In this document: in pieces, positions 46,837 to 55,767 of the stretch
Layout: the number at the start of each line of letters is the position of its first letter
Position numbering within the stretch: position 1 is the stretch's first letter
Source: Mameliella sp. CS4
GTDB lineage: Bacteria > Pseudomonadota > Alphaproteobacteria > Rhodobacterales > Rhodobacteraceae
Reading direction: 5' to 3'
NCBI RefSeq assembly: GCF_019392335.1
Contig: NZ_JAHXRQ010000014.1
Location: 1-64,000, forward strand
Length of the DNA: 64,000 nt
Notes under the pieces: generated by a model
Databases searched by the model: none
What the model was told of the DNA's origin: nothing
What the model saw: the letters and a program-made list of their open reading frames with translations, nothing else
Program-made: the position numbers and the translations under genes

Positions 46837-47733
46837 ATGACCGGAGCGGTGCGCGGGACAGACGAGGCGGATCCGGCGGCGCTCTACCGGCTGGTCGGAG
46901 ACCGCGTGCGCGCGGCCCGCAAGTCCTCCGGGCTGACGCGGCAGGACCTGGCCGAGCTTTCGGGTGTCTCGCCGCGCTATCTGGCCAAGCTGGAAGGCGG
47001 CGACGGCAATATCTCGATCGGTCTGTTGAGGCGGGTGGCGCTTGTCCTTGGTCAGCCGATGGCGGAGCTTTTGGCCGAGGATGATCCGCTGGCACCGGAC
47101 CTGGCGCAGCTTTCTCAACTGTACCGCAACGCCTGCGGCGCGACGCGGGCGCAGGTCTTTCGTGTGCTGGACCCGGGCCGCCTGCGCGCGCACAAGGCCG
47201 AACGTATCTGCCTTGTCGGGCTGCGGGGGGCCGGAAAGTCCACGCTGGGTGCGCGCATCGGTGCCGACCTGGGCCTGCCCTTTGTCGAGATGAACGCAGA
47301 GATCGAGCAGAGCGCCGGCATGGCGGTCTCCGAGATCATCGCGCTATACGGACCCGAGGGGTATCGCCAGATCGAATCCGAGGCGCTGGACCGCATCCTG
47401 TCGACAAAGCGGCGGATCGTGCTGGCCGCCAGCGGCGGCATCGTCGAGGAGCCGCAGACCTTTGAACGGACGCTGGCAGGGTTTCACACGATCTGGATCA
47501 AGGCCGCGCCCGGGGATCACATGGACCGGGTCCGGGCGCAGGGGGATACCCGACCGATGGCGGGCAATCCGCGTGCCATGTTGCAGCTGCGCGAAATCCT
47601 GAAGGCGCGGGAGGTCAGTTACGGCAAGGCGGACCACCACCTGGATACCAGTGGCCGGTCGGTTGAACAGTCCTTGCAGGATCTGCGCGGGCTGATCGAC
47701 GCGCAGGGGCTGTTGGCAGGGCAGGACGGCTAG
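46837..47733 (+). CDS. boxR: Benzoyl-CoA-responsive regulator BoxR
   Basis: 298 residues. N-terminal XRE-type helix-turn-helix (VRAARKSSGLTRQDLAELSG, then SPRYLAKLEGGDGNISIGLL) fused to a C-terminal shikimate-kinase-like domain with the nucleotide loop CLVGLRGAGKSTLG and ASGGIVEEP. This is the BzdR/BoxR architecture; the kinase-like half binds benzoyl-CoA as inducer. Located at the end of the box operon; candidate operators lie at 38613 and 41549. Confidence 0.92.
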   Translation: MTGAVRGTDEADPAALYRLVGDRVRAARKSSGLTRQDLAELSGVSPRYLAKLEGGDGNISIGLLRRVALVLGQPMAELLAEDDPLAPDLAQLSQLYRNACGATRAQVFRVLDPGRLRAHKAERICLVGLRGAGKSTLGARIGADLGLPFVEMNAEIEQSAGMAVSEIIALYGPEGYRQIESEALDRILSTKRRIVLAASGGIVEEPQTFERTLAGFHTIWIKAAPGDHMDRVRAQGDTRPMAGNPRAMLQLREILKAREVSYGKADHHLDTSGRSVEQSLQDLRGLIDAQGLLAGQDG

Positions 47734-47756
47734 GCGCGCCACCCCCCTCGACCGGC

Positions 47757-47990
47757 TCAGAGCCAAGTGTTGCGGCAGTAGTCCGGCGCCTGGTCCAGAT
47801 GGGTGTTGCAGGCCTGCAGCCGCTTGCAGTCCTCCTGCTGACGGCATTGGGCGCAGCGCATCACAGCCGAGCGAAAGGCCGTGGCCTGACCTTCGGGGCT
47901 GCGTCCGGTCGCTTCGGCCAGGTCGTAGCCCAGACGCTGGGCCATGCCGTGGGTCAGTTCGGTGCTTTGCGCCATCTTTCTCATGAACAT
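47757..47990 (-). CDS. DUF6455-like small Cys-rich protein
   Basis: 77 residues from the ATG at 47990, chosen because AAGGAA lies seven bases upstream (longer starts at 48017 and 48071 exist). MAQRLGYDLAEATGRSP, then RCAQCRQQEDCKRL and PDYCRNTWL: Cys pairs that could bind metal. I recall this as DUF6455, found in rhodobacteria, function unknown. Convergent with boxR. Confidence 0.68.
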   Translation of the reverse strand: MFMRKMAQSTELTHGMAQRLGYDLAEATGRSPEGQATAFRSAVMRCAQCRQQEDCKRLQACNTHLDQAPDYCRNTWL

Positions 47991-48105
47991 CGGGACGTTC
48001 CTTGCAAATGCAATCATATCTTGACGCGGACCTTGCCGCAGGATCGGTGTCTGCACCTTGACCTCTGTCAATTTGGCTGACTGAGGCGTTTGTTCTTGGG
48101 GGGAT

Positions 48106-48134
48106 TTGATTATCAGTGTAAATTAGGATAGAAT
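48106..48134 (+). promoter_or_regulatory. Sigma-70-like promoter of the thiolase gene
   Basis: TTGATT (48106-48111) and TAGAAT (48129-48134) are separated by 17 bases in an AT-rich patch. The ~150-base leader that follows to the ATG at 48288 shows no convincing gene. Confidence 0.5.
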
Positions 48135-48287
48135 ATAACTAATTTGAGAGAGGGACATGTCGGGGTGCCAACAGGGCGGAACAGGGCCAACCCGACACCC
48201 GCAGCGGCAGCGCTTCCTTTCTTCGAAGATAAACACTCGTCGGTCTGAGGGCCGGGCGTTCCATATCCACTCAACACGGAGGCGGCC

Positions 48288-49487
48288 ATGCAGGCCTATA
48301 TTCCTTACGGCGCTTACTGGAGCACACCCTTTGCCCGCTGGCAGGGGGAGTTTGCGGAGTTGCATGCGATGGAATTCGCGGCGCATGTGACGCGCGAGGC
48401 GCTGGCGCAACGTGACATACCCGTCGAGACGTTCGATTTTGCGGCTTACGGTCTGACGGTTCCGCAATACCGCAGCTTCTACGGGTTGCCCTGGTTTACC
48501 GGGATGATTGGGGCCGAGCGCCTGCCGGGGCCGACCGTCAACCAGGCCTGCGCCACCGGCGCGCGGCTGCTGGCCACTGCCGCTGGCGAATTTGCCATCG
48601 GGGCGGCCTCTGCTGCGCTGCTGGTCTCGGGGGACCGGACCTCGAACAGCCCGCATGTCTACTATCCCGCACCGGGTGCGCCCGGCGGCACGGGGCGGAG
48701 CGAGGACATCGTTCTGGAGAGCTTCAACAAGGACCCTTTCGCCCGCTGCGCGATGATCGACACGGCGGACAACGTGGCGCGCCGCGTGGGGATCGAGACG
48801 GCCGAACAGCACGACCTGACCCTGCATCGCCAGGGCCAGTACCAGGATGCGCTAAAGGACGGTCGGGCCTTTCAGAAACGCTATATGGCGGCGGATTTCG
48901 CGGTGCCCGATCCACGCTTTCGCAAGACGATCAGGACGATCTCGGGCGATTGTGGCGTCTATCCGGCCTCGCCCGAGAAGATGGCGGCCCTGAAGCCGGT
49001 CCGCGAGGGGGGCACCGTCACCTTTGCCGCCCAGACCCATCCGGCGGATGGCAACGCCGGGCTGGTCATGGTGTCGGACCCGGCCCGTGCGCGCGATCTG
49101 GCCACGCGCGGGGATGCGCCGTTGGTCGAACTGGTCGCCGTGGCACAGGCGCGCGAGGACAAGGCCCATATGCCCGCCGCCCCCATCGACGCGGCGCGCC
49201 GCGCGCTGGAGCTTGCCGGGCTGTCGATCAATGACATGGAGGTGATCAAGTCGCACAATCCCTTTGCCGTCAACGACATCGCCTTTTCCCGCGCTTTCGA
49301 CATCGACTGGCGGACAATGAACAACTTTGGCAGTTCGCTGATCTGGGGGCACCCACAGGGGCCGACCGGCCTGCGCGGCATCATCGAGATGATCGAAGAA
49401 CTGGAAATGCGGGGCGGTGGACACGGTCTTTTCCAAGGCTGCGCGGCAGGGGATTCCGCAATGGCGCTGATCCTGAAAGTGCAGTAA
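48288..49487 (+). CDS. Thiolase-family acetyltransferase
   Basis: 399 residues. NQACATGARLL has the acyl-carrying Cys88; the conserved downstream motifs are altered: SHNPFAVND instead of NEAFA, GHPQGPTGLRG instead of GHPxGxSGxR, and FQGCAAGDS instead of CxGGGxG. The active Cys, a His and the second Cys remain. Could thiolyse 3-oxoadipyl-CoA at the end of benzoate breakdown, but its own promoter and distance from boxR leave this open. GGAGGC precedes the ATG. Confidence 0.82.
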   Translation: MQAYIPYGAYWSTPFARWQGEFAELHAMEFAAHVTREALAQRDIPVETFDFAAYGLTVPQYRSFYGLPWFTGMIGAERLPGPTVNQACATGARLLATAAGEFAIGAASAALLVSGDRTSNSPHVYYPAPGAPGGTGRSEDIVLESFNKDPFARCAMIDTADNVARRVGIETAEQHDLTLHRQGQYQDALKDGRAFQKRYMAADFAVPDPRFRKTIRTISGDCGVYPASPEKMAALKPVREGGTVTFAAQTHPADGNAGLVMVSDPARARDLATRGDAPLVELVAVAQAREDKAHMPAAPIDAARRALELAGLSINDMEVIKSHNPFAVNDIAFSRAFDIDWRTMNNFGSSLIWGHPQGPTGLRGIIEMIEELEMRGGGHGLFQGCAAGDSAMALILKVQ

Positions 49488-49600
49488 ATTGAGGCTCCGG
49501 ACAGCGCGAATTTCTGGTTCACAGAGGGCTTGCGCTGTTCGGAACGTGCTGCTAGGAAGCCGCACGGTTTCCGGCAGGCTTGTCCTGCAAGACCTGATGT

Positions 49601-49677
49601 GCCGCCTTAGCTCAGTAGGTTAGAGCGCTTGATTGTGGATCAAGAGGTCCCCCGTTCGAGCCGGGGAGGCGGTACCA
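49601..49677 (+). tRNA. tRNA-His (GTG)
   Basis: Acceptor GCCGCCT/AGGCGGT with a G1-U72 pair, D arm GCTC/GAGC, anticodon stem-loop CTTGATTGTGGATCAAG giving GTG, T arm CCCCG-TTCGAGC-CGGGG, then A73 and encoded CCA. The base before position 1 is T, so there is no genomic G-1. A73 with G1-U72 is the alphaproteobacterial tRNA-His identity type. Confidence 0.93.
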
Positions 49678-49849
49678 ATCTCCAGACTGAGTTTCCGAGA
49701 AATTGCCATCTAAATCCCAGTGCTTATGTGATTCTTCACTTTTTCGCTCATATGCTTTTCAGGTGGGCGGACAGGCCCGGAGCGGCACCAGAACCATCCA
49801 GGAACAGAGCGGAAGCTGAGCGACCAACCGTCGTCGTCAGGCGGCATGT

Positions 49850-50107
49850 CTTGCCTTGGGTGTGGAGGTCTGGCCTGCTGCCGGTTTCGATGGTGTCGAA
49901 CGCCCGGCACGCCAGCGCAATACTGGCGCCCACCCGCCATCCTTCACTCAGCACTTGCAGACGGTGGCATTGCTCATGCCGTGCTCGGGGTACAGTTCGG
50001 CCAAGGGTACGCCATTCTCCACCTGCCGCAGAACGCCCCTGCCGGGGCATTCCCATGCACCGCCGGCGAGGCCTGATCTGGACCTCGGTGAATTGTGTCT
50101 TCCTCAT
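49850..50107 (-). pseudogene. Decayed IS3-family transposase remnant
   Basis: Read on the minus strand from 50107: MRKTQFTEVQI starts an IS3 OrfA; after a frameshift the other frame gives GVLRQVENGVPLAELYPEHG and MSNATVCK, as in OrfA helix-turn-helix regions. A further shift reads GASIALACRAFDTIET, the usual start of IS3 OrfB. Most of both genes is deleted. No terminal inverted repeats could be placed. The rest of 49678-50299 shows nothing coding. Confidence 0.72.
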
Positions 50108-50299
50108 CGGAAACTCTTCAGGTGTCCCGCTGAGAGACCCCTGCTTCCGCATCCCCCTCGGAGGTGCCCCATAGCCTTGTCACCGCCGAGCAGTCCCTCG
50201 ACTTTTGATATGGAGGACCTTCAGGATCTGCCCGTTCCGGAGCGGTATGCCGTGGCGCAGGTTGTACGGACCTTGTCCTGCGCCGCCACGCCCTTCTGT

Positions 50300-52264
50300 T
50301 CAGGTGCGCATCGCGGTGACATAGGCCTCGCGGATGGCGGCGTGGATATCGCGCGATGCCACGGCGTCACCCAGGCGATGCAGCCTCGCGTTGAATGTCT
50401 CAGACCCTTTGAGAGCATGGTAGAGTCCGTCCAGCGGCTGGGTGCCCTGTTCGATCACGACCTGATCTGCCTCGATGTCCACCGCCTTGCCGCTGAAGCA
50501 ATGGGTGAAGCGGGCCGTCAGAGTCCCGCCGTTCCTCGTGACACGGGTCAGGTCGAGATCGGCCATGACCCGAATGTCCTGCTTCGCAAAGTGTTTTCTG
50601 TAGCCGGTGTTGTCCTGGTAAGGCATTTCCTGGCCGATGAGGCCATCGCTGGTGGTGAAGATCACCTCGCTTCCCGCCTTGCTGGCAAAGAGCGCGCAGG
50701 ACGGGGCCGGGGCGCGACCTGTTCCGTCATGGATCAGGACGCGGGCGGCGGGCCTGACAGTTCCAGAGAGCATGTCCCAAGTGGAATGGCAGAATTCAGC
50801 CCCTTCGATGTCATCGAAATCGGGCATGCCGCCGGTGGCAACAAAGACGGTATCCGGGTTTTCGGACAAAATGTCGGAGGGCTCGGCAAGGATGTTTGTC
50901 CGGAGCTCGACGCCCAGCCGGGTCAGCTCTGCCAGCCGCCAGTCCAGGATACCCACCAGGTTGGCCCGTTCCGGGGCCCGGGCGGCGAGGGCCAATTGGC
51001 CACCAAGCTGCGCTGCGGCTTCCAGCAGGACGACGTCATGCCCGCGCAAGGCCGAGACGCGGGCGGCCTCCAGCCCGGCGATCCCGCCGCCGACCACGAC
51101 CACCCGGCCGGGGGTGTCTGCCGGGGCAATCTCGTGCGGAATGTCCAGTTCATTCCCGGTGGCCGCGTTGTGAATGCAGGTCGCCTTTTTGTAGAGGCAA
51201 TAAGAGGCACCGACGCAGGGGCGGATACGTTCCTCTGTCCCATCGAGAAGATGTTGCACGAGGTGCGGATCGGCCAGATGCGCGCGGGTCATGCCGACAA
51301 GATCCACGATGCCTTCGCGCAGCGCGTGTCGGGCCGTAGCCGTGTCCCGGATGCCGCCCGCATGAAGAAGCGGCAGGGTGGTTTCGGCCCGGAACCGGGC
51401 AACGGAAGCAAGGTAAGGCGCATCGGGCTGGAATAGGCCCGGCATATTGTCCTGTGACAGCAACAGATCACTGTCCATCCGCCCGTAAATCGCGTCGAAG
51501 AAATCGACCAGGCCCTCACGTTCGAACATCTGGGCCAGGGCGATGCCGTCCTCGGCGGTCAGCCCGCCCTCTGTCCCTTCGTCGATGACAAGGCGAATGC
51601 CCACGGTCATGTCGTCGCCGACGGCTTTGCGAATGGCTTCGTGAACCATCAGGCCGAACCGCCCCCGGTTTTCCAGCGATCCGCCAAACGCGTCGGTCCG
51701 CCGGTTCGCCAGCGGCGACATGAACTGACCGATCAGGTGGCCGCCGCAGAGCGTCTCGACCCCGTCCAGCCCGCCATCCCGCGCGCGCCGTGCTGCCTGC
51801 GCATAGTCCGCGATGACACGGTCGATGTCGTCGCGGTCCATTTGCCGTGGAAAGCCCCGGCTGCGGGTCTCGCGGATCGGCGAGGGGGCGATCACGGGGT
51901 GCCAGTCGCCGTGAAAGGCATTGGCCCGGCGTCCGAGATGGGAAATCTGCGTCATGACCGCAGCGCCCTGCGCATGGATCCGGGTGGCCAGCTGCTGCAG
52001 AAAGGGCACAATCCGGTCGTCGCTCATGTCGAGCTGCCCGCCGCCCCAGCTGGAATCGCGCGAGACCATTGCGCTGCCGCCGATCATCGTCATGGCCAGC
52101 CCGCCCCGCGCCTTGGCCTCGTGGTAGGCCTGATAGCGCGCGCCGGGCATGCCGCCGTCATCCTTCATCGAGGCATGGCTGGTGCTGACGATCCGGTTGC
52201 GCAGAGGCAGCTTGCCCAGCGTGAAGGGCGCCAGCAGCGGGTCATTGGATGTGGGTCTGGTCAT
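50300..52264 (-). CDS. FMN/FAD oxidoreductase, trimethylamine-dehydrogenase/dienoyl-CoA-reductase type
   Basis: 654 residues. An old-yellow-enzyme barrel occupies ~1-370 (PLRNRIVSTSHASM, ISHLGRRAN, GFMSPLANRRTD-like QFMSPLANRRTDAFGGSLENR). An iron-sulphur segment CVGASYCLYKKATCIHNAATG follows. FAD/NAD domains occupy ~385-654 (VVVVGGGIAGLEAARVSALRG). Family members demethylate methylated amines or reduce dienoyl-CoA. The second of the four usual Cys is Ala here. Divergent from a LysR gene, its likely regulator. Confidence 0.85.
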   Translation of the reverse strand: MTRPTSNDPLLAPFTLGKLPLRNRIVSTSHASMKDDGGMPGARYQAYHEAKARGGLAMTMIGGSAMVSRDSSWGGGQLDMSDDRIVPFLQQLATRIHAQGAAVMTQISHLGRRANAFHGDWHPVIAPSPIRETRSRGFPRQMDRDDIDRVIADYAQAARRARDGGLDGVETLCGGHLIGQFMSPLANRRTDAFGGSLENRGRFGLMVHEAIRKAVGDDMTVGIRLVIDEGTEGGLTAEDGIALAQMFEREGLVDFFDAIYGRMDSDLLLSQDNMPGLFQPDAPYLASVARFRAETTLPLLHAGGIRDTATARHALREGIVDLVGMTRAHLADPHLVQHLLDGTEERIRPCVGASYCLYKKATCIHNAATGNELDIPHEIAPADTPGRVVVVGGGIAGLEAARVSALRGHDVVLLEAAAQLGGQLALAARAPERANLVGILDWRLAELTRLGVELRTNILAEPSDILSENPDTVFVATGGMPDFDDIEGAEFCHSTWDMLSGTVRPAARVLIHDGTGRAPAPSCALFASKAGSEVIFTTSDGLIGQEMPYQDNTGYRKHFAKQDIRVMADLDLTRVTRNGGTLTARFTHCFSGKAVDIEADQVVIEQGTQPLDGLYHALKGSETFNARLHRLGDAVASRDIHAAIREAYVTAMRT

Positions 52265-52343
52265 GGTGCCGCTCCTTGCGTCGTCTGGGGCAGCTTCCCT
52301 CATCGGGCGGTGCTGAAACAGGTGGAAAAAACGGAAGGGTGCG

Positions 52344-52358
52344 ATACGCTCAGCGTAT
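52344..52358. promoter_or_regulatory. LysR-type palindrome over the regulator's start codon
   Basis: ATACGCT (52344-52350) and AGCGTAT (52352-52358) mirror around one base and contain T-N11-A (T52345, A52357). The second arm overlaps the LysR ATG at 52357. It lies 80 bases from the divergent oxidoreductase start; binding would repress lysR and could activate its neighbour. Confidence 0.58.
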
Positions 52359-53358
52359 GACCGAACTGGCGCATCTCATTTCTTCACCCAAGGCGCTGCT
52401 GGTCTTCGAGGCCGCGGCGCGACACGGCAGTTTTACCCGCGCCGCGCGGGACTTCAATATTTCGCAGCCTTCGGTCAGCCGGAATATCGCGCAACTCGAA
52501 CAGGATATCGGACAGGCGCTGTTCCTGCGCGGTGCCGGCGGGGCCCGGCTGACGGAGGCGGGGCAGGTGTTGTTCCTTGCCGCGAGCGAGGGGCTCAATC
52601 GGATCGCCAATGCCATTGCCATGCTGCGCGAACAGAGTGACACGCATGACACGGAGGTGGTGCTGTCCTTTTCCAATGCCTTCGTCACCAATTGGCTCGT
52701 CTCGCGGCTGGCCGCGCTGTCGGACAGTTTTCCCGAGGCTGTGTTGCGCTTTGACCTGGTTCCGGGGACGCGGAAATCCGTAACGGGGGAGGTCGACCTT
52801 GCGACATTGATCGCCGATCCCGCGCCAGAGGCCATCGTCCTGGCGCCCGAGGTCATCATCCCGGTGTGCAGCGCGGCTTACCTCGCCAAACATGGTCCGT
52901 TGCCGGACCGGGAGGGCGTGGCCGGAGAAATCCGCGCCGAGGGCCACAGGTTCCTGCACCTCTCAGATCACTCCAGGTCGATCTGGGACCCGGTTCTGGG
53001 CGCGGGTCATTCTGACGGCGCAGAGGGCATGTGGCATGAGTTCTCGGACTACGCGGCGATCATCCAGGCGGCATCGGATGGGTCGGGGATCGCCCTGGGC
53101 TGGTTGAATGTCGTGGCGGGAAGCCTGCGCAGCGGGCGGCTTGTTCCGGCCTGGCAGGGCCGATGGATCGAAACCGGGCGCGCGATCCAGCTGTTCTCGA
53201 CACGGCCGGGGCCGATGCGGCCCTTGGCGCGCGACATCGGACGATGGATCTGTACGCAGATGGCCGAGGATATCGACGCGGTGGCCGCTATGGGGGCGGG
53301 ACCAAGGGTCATGCAGCAGGCGCAGCAGATTGTGTGGGATGGCCCGGGTATTCGGTAG
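52357..53358 (+). CDS. LysR-family regulator, GcvA-like
   Basis: 333 residues from ATG 52357. The N-terminal winged helix reads LLVFEAAARHGSFTRAARDF, NISQPSVSRNIAQLEQDIGQ, LFLRGAGGARLTEAG. The effector domain follows, with YAAIIQAASDGSGIALGWLNVV near its end, as in GcvA-type members that control amine and amino acid catabolism. Divergent from the oxidoreductase gene, sharing a short control region with a 15-base palindrome. The effector is probably a substrate of this island. Confidence 0.87.
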   Translation: MTELAHLISSPKALLVFEAAARHGSFTRAARDFNISQPSVSRNIAQLEQDIGQALFLRGAGGARLTEAGQVLFLAASEGLNRIANAIAMLREQSDTHDTEVVLSFSNAFVTNWLVSRLAALSDSFPEAVLRFDLVPGTRKSVTGEVDLATLIADPAPEAIVLAPEVIIPVCSAAYLAKHGPLPDREGVAGEIRAEGHRFLHLSDHSRSIWDPVLGAGHSDGAEGMWHEFSDYAAIIQAASDGSGIALGWLNVVAGSLRSGRLVPAWQGRWIETGRAIQLFSTRPGPMRPLARDIGRWICTQMAEDIDAVAAMGAGPRVMQQAQQIVWDGPGIR

Positions 53359-53532
53359 AAAAAACCAATGTTCCCGTCGCATATTGAGAGTGTCGCGGTC
53401 CACGGCCGCCTTGCGCGTTAGAATGCTAGACAGAAAGTGTGTTTCATGCAGTCCGGGAACGGCGATGTCAGAGTTGGACCAGGCAGCCTGTTCGAAGGCG
53501 CTGCTGACAGCGCGAAACGCTATGCAAACTTC

Positions 53533-54426
53533 ATGGCGAAATCGACTCCGGAAGATGAAGAGCGGTTCCGGATCGACGCCTACGACGCGACGATCCGCGA
53601 GATCACGCCAGATGACCGGGCCTTGCTGCACGAATTGACGCTTTCGGTCTTCTGGCGGCACCGGGCGCGCGATCTGGACGAGTTCATCGCACTCGGCAAA
53701 GGATACATCGCCCTGGACGAGATCGGCCGTCCGCTGGGATCGGCGATGTATTTTCCCGTGGGATCGGATTTTGCCATGTGCGGGATGATGGTCACCACGC
53801 CACGCCTGCAGGCGCTTGGGGCCGGTCGCCGGTTGCTGCGCCGTATCCTGAGGGATTGCGAAGGCCGGGACCTGCGGCTTTCGGCCACGAAATCCGGTTA
53901 TTGGCTGTATGACTCCGCCGGGTTCATCCCCGTGTCGACCATCTGGCAGCAAGAGGGGGTCGCCCGCCCCCTCCGCGTCCCGGATCCCGTGCCCGGGTTG
54001 ACCGTTCGTCCCCTGGACCCGTCCGACCGCGATGCGATTCATGCGCTGGACACACAGTCCTATGGCGCGCATCGGGCAGAGATTCTGGACAGGATGCTGG
54101 AGCTGTCCGAGGGCGTCGTTGCCGACCGCGACGGAGAGGTGTCGGGCTTTGCCCTGATGCGCCCCTTTGGCCGTGGCTGGGTCATCGGACCGATCGTGGC
54201 CGAGGATGACCAGATGGCGATGCATCTGTGCACGCCGCTGGTCCAGCGGCGTGAGGGGCAGTATCTGCGCGTGGATACCCCCCGGCAAGACGAGCAGTTC
54301 AAGGCCTTCCTGTCCGCCGCCGGACTGGGGGTCGTCGATACCGTGACCGAAATGCGCATCGGCCCTGTCCGCCGGTCGACGGACGGGGCCATGCTTTACG
54401 GGCTGGCAGCGCACTCTCTGGGGTGA
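53533..54426 (+). CDS. Two-domain GNAT acetyltransferase, copy 1
   Basis: 297 residues from ATG 53533 (ATG 53446 would add 29 residues without matching the paralogue). The first GNAT domain spans ~15-140: MCGMMVTTPRLQALGAGRRLLRRIL with the acetyl-CoA loop, KSGYWLYDSAGFIPVS. The second, Acetyltransf_18-like, begins near 155 and includes FALMRPFGRGWVIGPIVAED. The gene at 58281 has the same two-domain plan. May acetylate a pathway amine. Confidence 0.78.
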   Translation: MAKSTPEDEERFRIDAYDATIREITPDDRALLHELTLSVFWRHRARDLDEFIALGKGYIALDEIGRPLGSAMYFPVGSDFAMCGMMVTTPRLQALGAGRRLLRRILRDCEGRDLRLSATKSGYWLYDSAGFIPVSTIWQQEGVARPLRVPDPVPGLTVRPLDPSDRDAIHALDTQSYGAHRAEILDRMLELSEGVVADRDGEVSGFALMRPFGRGWVIGPIVAEDDQMAMHLCTPLVQRREGQYLRVDTPRQDEQFKAFLSAAGLGVVDTVTEMRIGPVRRSTDGAMLYGLAAHSLG

Positions 54427-54462
54427 TCGGGGCCGCAGCGGGTCCCGATGTCAGGCCCGATT

Positions 54463-55752
54463 TCAGGACAGGCGATCCTTCAGCCCGAACCAGAGCCCGA
54501 CAAGCGGAAGAAACCAGGGCTTGCCACTGTGCAGCGGAATCCGCGGCCAGTCCAGCCCGGCCAGCGGGTTGCTGTCGGGTCGTCCCATCGCAATGTCGGC
54601 CAGAGACTGGCCGATCAGGGTCGACATCTGCGCACCGTGGCCGGAATAGCCCATGCCGTAGATCATGCCGTCTGCCTCGCCCGCGCGGGGGAAGCGATCC
54701 TTGGTCATGCCGACAAGCCCGCCCCAGCAATAGTCGATGTCGACATCGGAGAGCTGCGGAAAGATCCGGTTCAGAGATTGTCGCAGGATCGCGCCCGACT
54801 TGGCATCGGATTGCTGGTCAGACACCGCAGAGAACCGTGCGCGACCGCCAAAGATCAGCCGGTTGTCGGGGGACAGGCGAAAGTAGTTCCCGATGTTCAT
54901 CGAGGTGACGCAGGTGCGGTTCCCGGGCATCGTGGCGGCGATTTCCGCCTCTGTCAGCGGGCGTGTCGCGACGATGAAGGACCCGACGGAAATGATCCTG
55001 CGGCGGAAGTAGGACAGGGGGGCGCCGGGATAGGTCGCCGAATAGGCCCCGGTTGCGGCGATGACCCGCTCTGCCCGGATCGTGCCCTTTGGCGTGGTCA
55101 GCTCCCAGCCGGTTCCGCTGCGCGTGCGTCCCGTGACGGGGGCATCTTCCCAGATCAGCGCGCCGTGACGATGTGCGGCGGTTGCAAGGCCCTGGACGTA
55201 GCGGCCCATGTGCATCATCGCGGATTTGCCATAGAGCATCGCGCCGTGGAACGCCTCCGAGCCGATTTCCCCTTTCAGATCGGCCTTGTCGATCCAGCTT
55301 GCATCCGGGTCCACCTCACGGTTGAGCAGGTCGGCGCTGGCCCGCATCCCGGCCACATGCGAGGGTTTCGAAGCCAGCTTGAGCTTGCCCGAGCGGCGAA
55401 AATCGCAGTCAATTCCCTCTTCTTCGATGACCCCTTCGATCATGTCGATCGACCGGTCGTAGGCCTTGTAGAGCGCATGGGCCCGTTCGGCGCCGAAATG
55501 GGACTTGGCCTCGGCATATCCGTGGGCCATGCCGTTGTTCAGATGGCCGCCGTTGCGCCCCGATCCGCCCGCGCCGATATGCTGCGCCTCCAGCACGGCG
55601 ACGCTGACACCCTCGCGGGCCAGTTTGCGCGCCGCGTTCAGGCCGGTGAACCCGCCGCCGATCACGGCAACGTCGACCCGGCCCGTGACCGGGCCGGCTT
55701 GTGCATCCGCGAAAGGCGTCGCGCTGTCATGCCAGTATGACATGTACTTCAT
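54463..55752 (-). CDS. FAD-dependent amine oxidoreductase, PuuB/OrdL-like
   Basis: 429 residues, DAO family. VDVAVIGGGFTGLNAARKLA binds FAD; HIGAGGSGRNGGHLNNG is the second cofactor loop; GLVGMTKDRFPRAGEADGMIYGMGYSGHGAQMS is the C-terminal flavin region. Closest in layout to gamma-glutamylputrescine oxidase, which deaminates an acylated amine. 15 bases after the haloacid-dehalogenase-like gene in the same direction, so one operon. Confidence 0.85.
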   Translation of the reverse strand: MKYMSYWHDSATPFADAQAGPVTGRVDVAVIGGGFTGLNAARKLAREGVSVAVLEAQHIGAGGSGRNGGHLNNGMAHGYAEAKSHFGAERAHALYKAYDRSIDMIEGVIEEEGIDCDFRRSGKLKLASKPSHVAGMRASADLLNREVDPDASWIDKADLKGEIGSEAFHGAMLYGKSAMMHMGRYVQGLATAAHRHGALIWEDAPVTGRTRSGTGWELTTPKGTIRAERVIAATGAYSATYPGAPLSYFRRRIISVGSFIVATRPLTEAEIAATMPGNRTCVTSMNIGNYFRLSPDNRLIFGGRARFSAVSDQQSDAKSGAILRQSLNRIFPQLSDVDIDYCWGGLVGMTKDRFPRAGEADGMIYGMGYSGHGAQMSTLIGQSLADIAMGRPDSNPLAGLDWPRIPLHSGKPWFLPLVGLWFGLKDRLS

Positions 55753-55767
55753 GGGGAAATCCGATCC

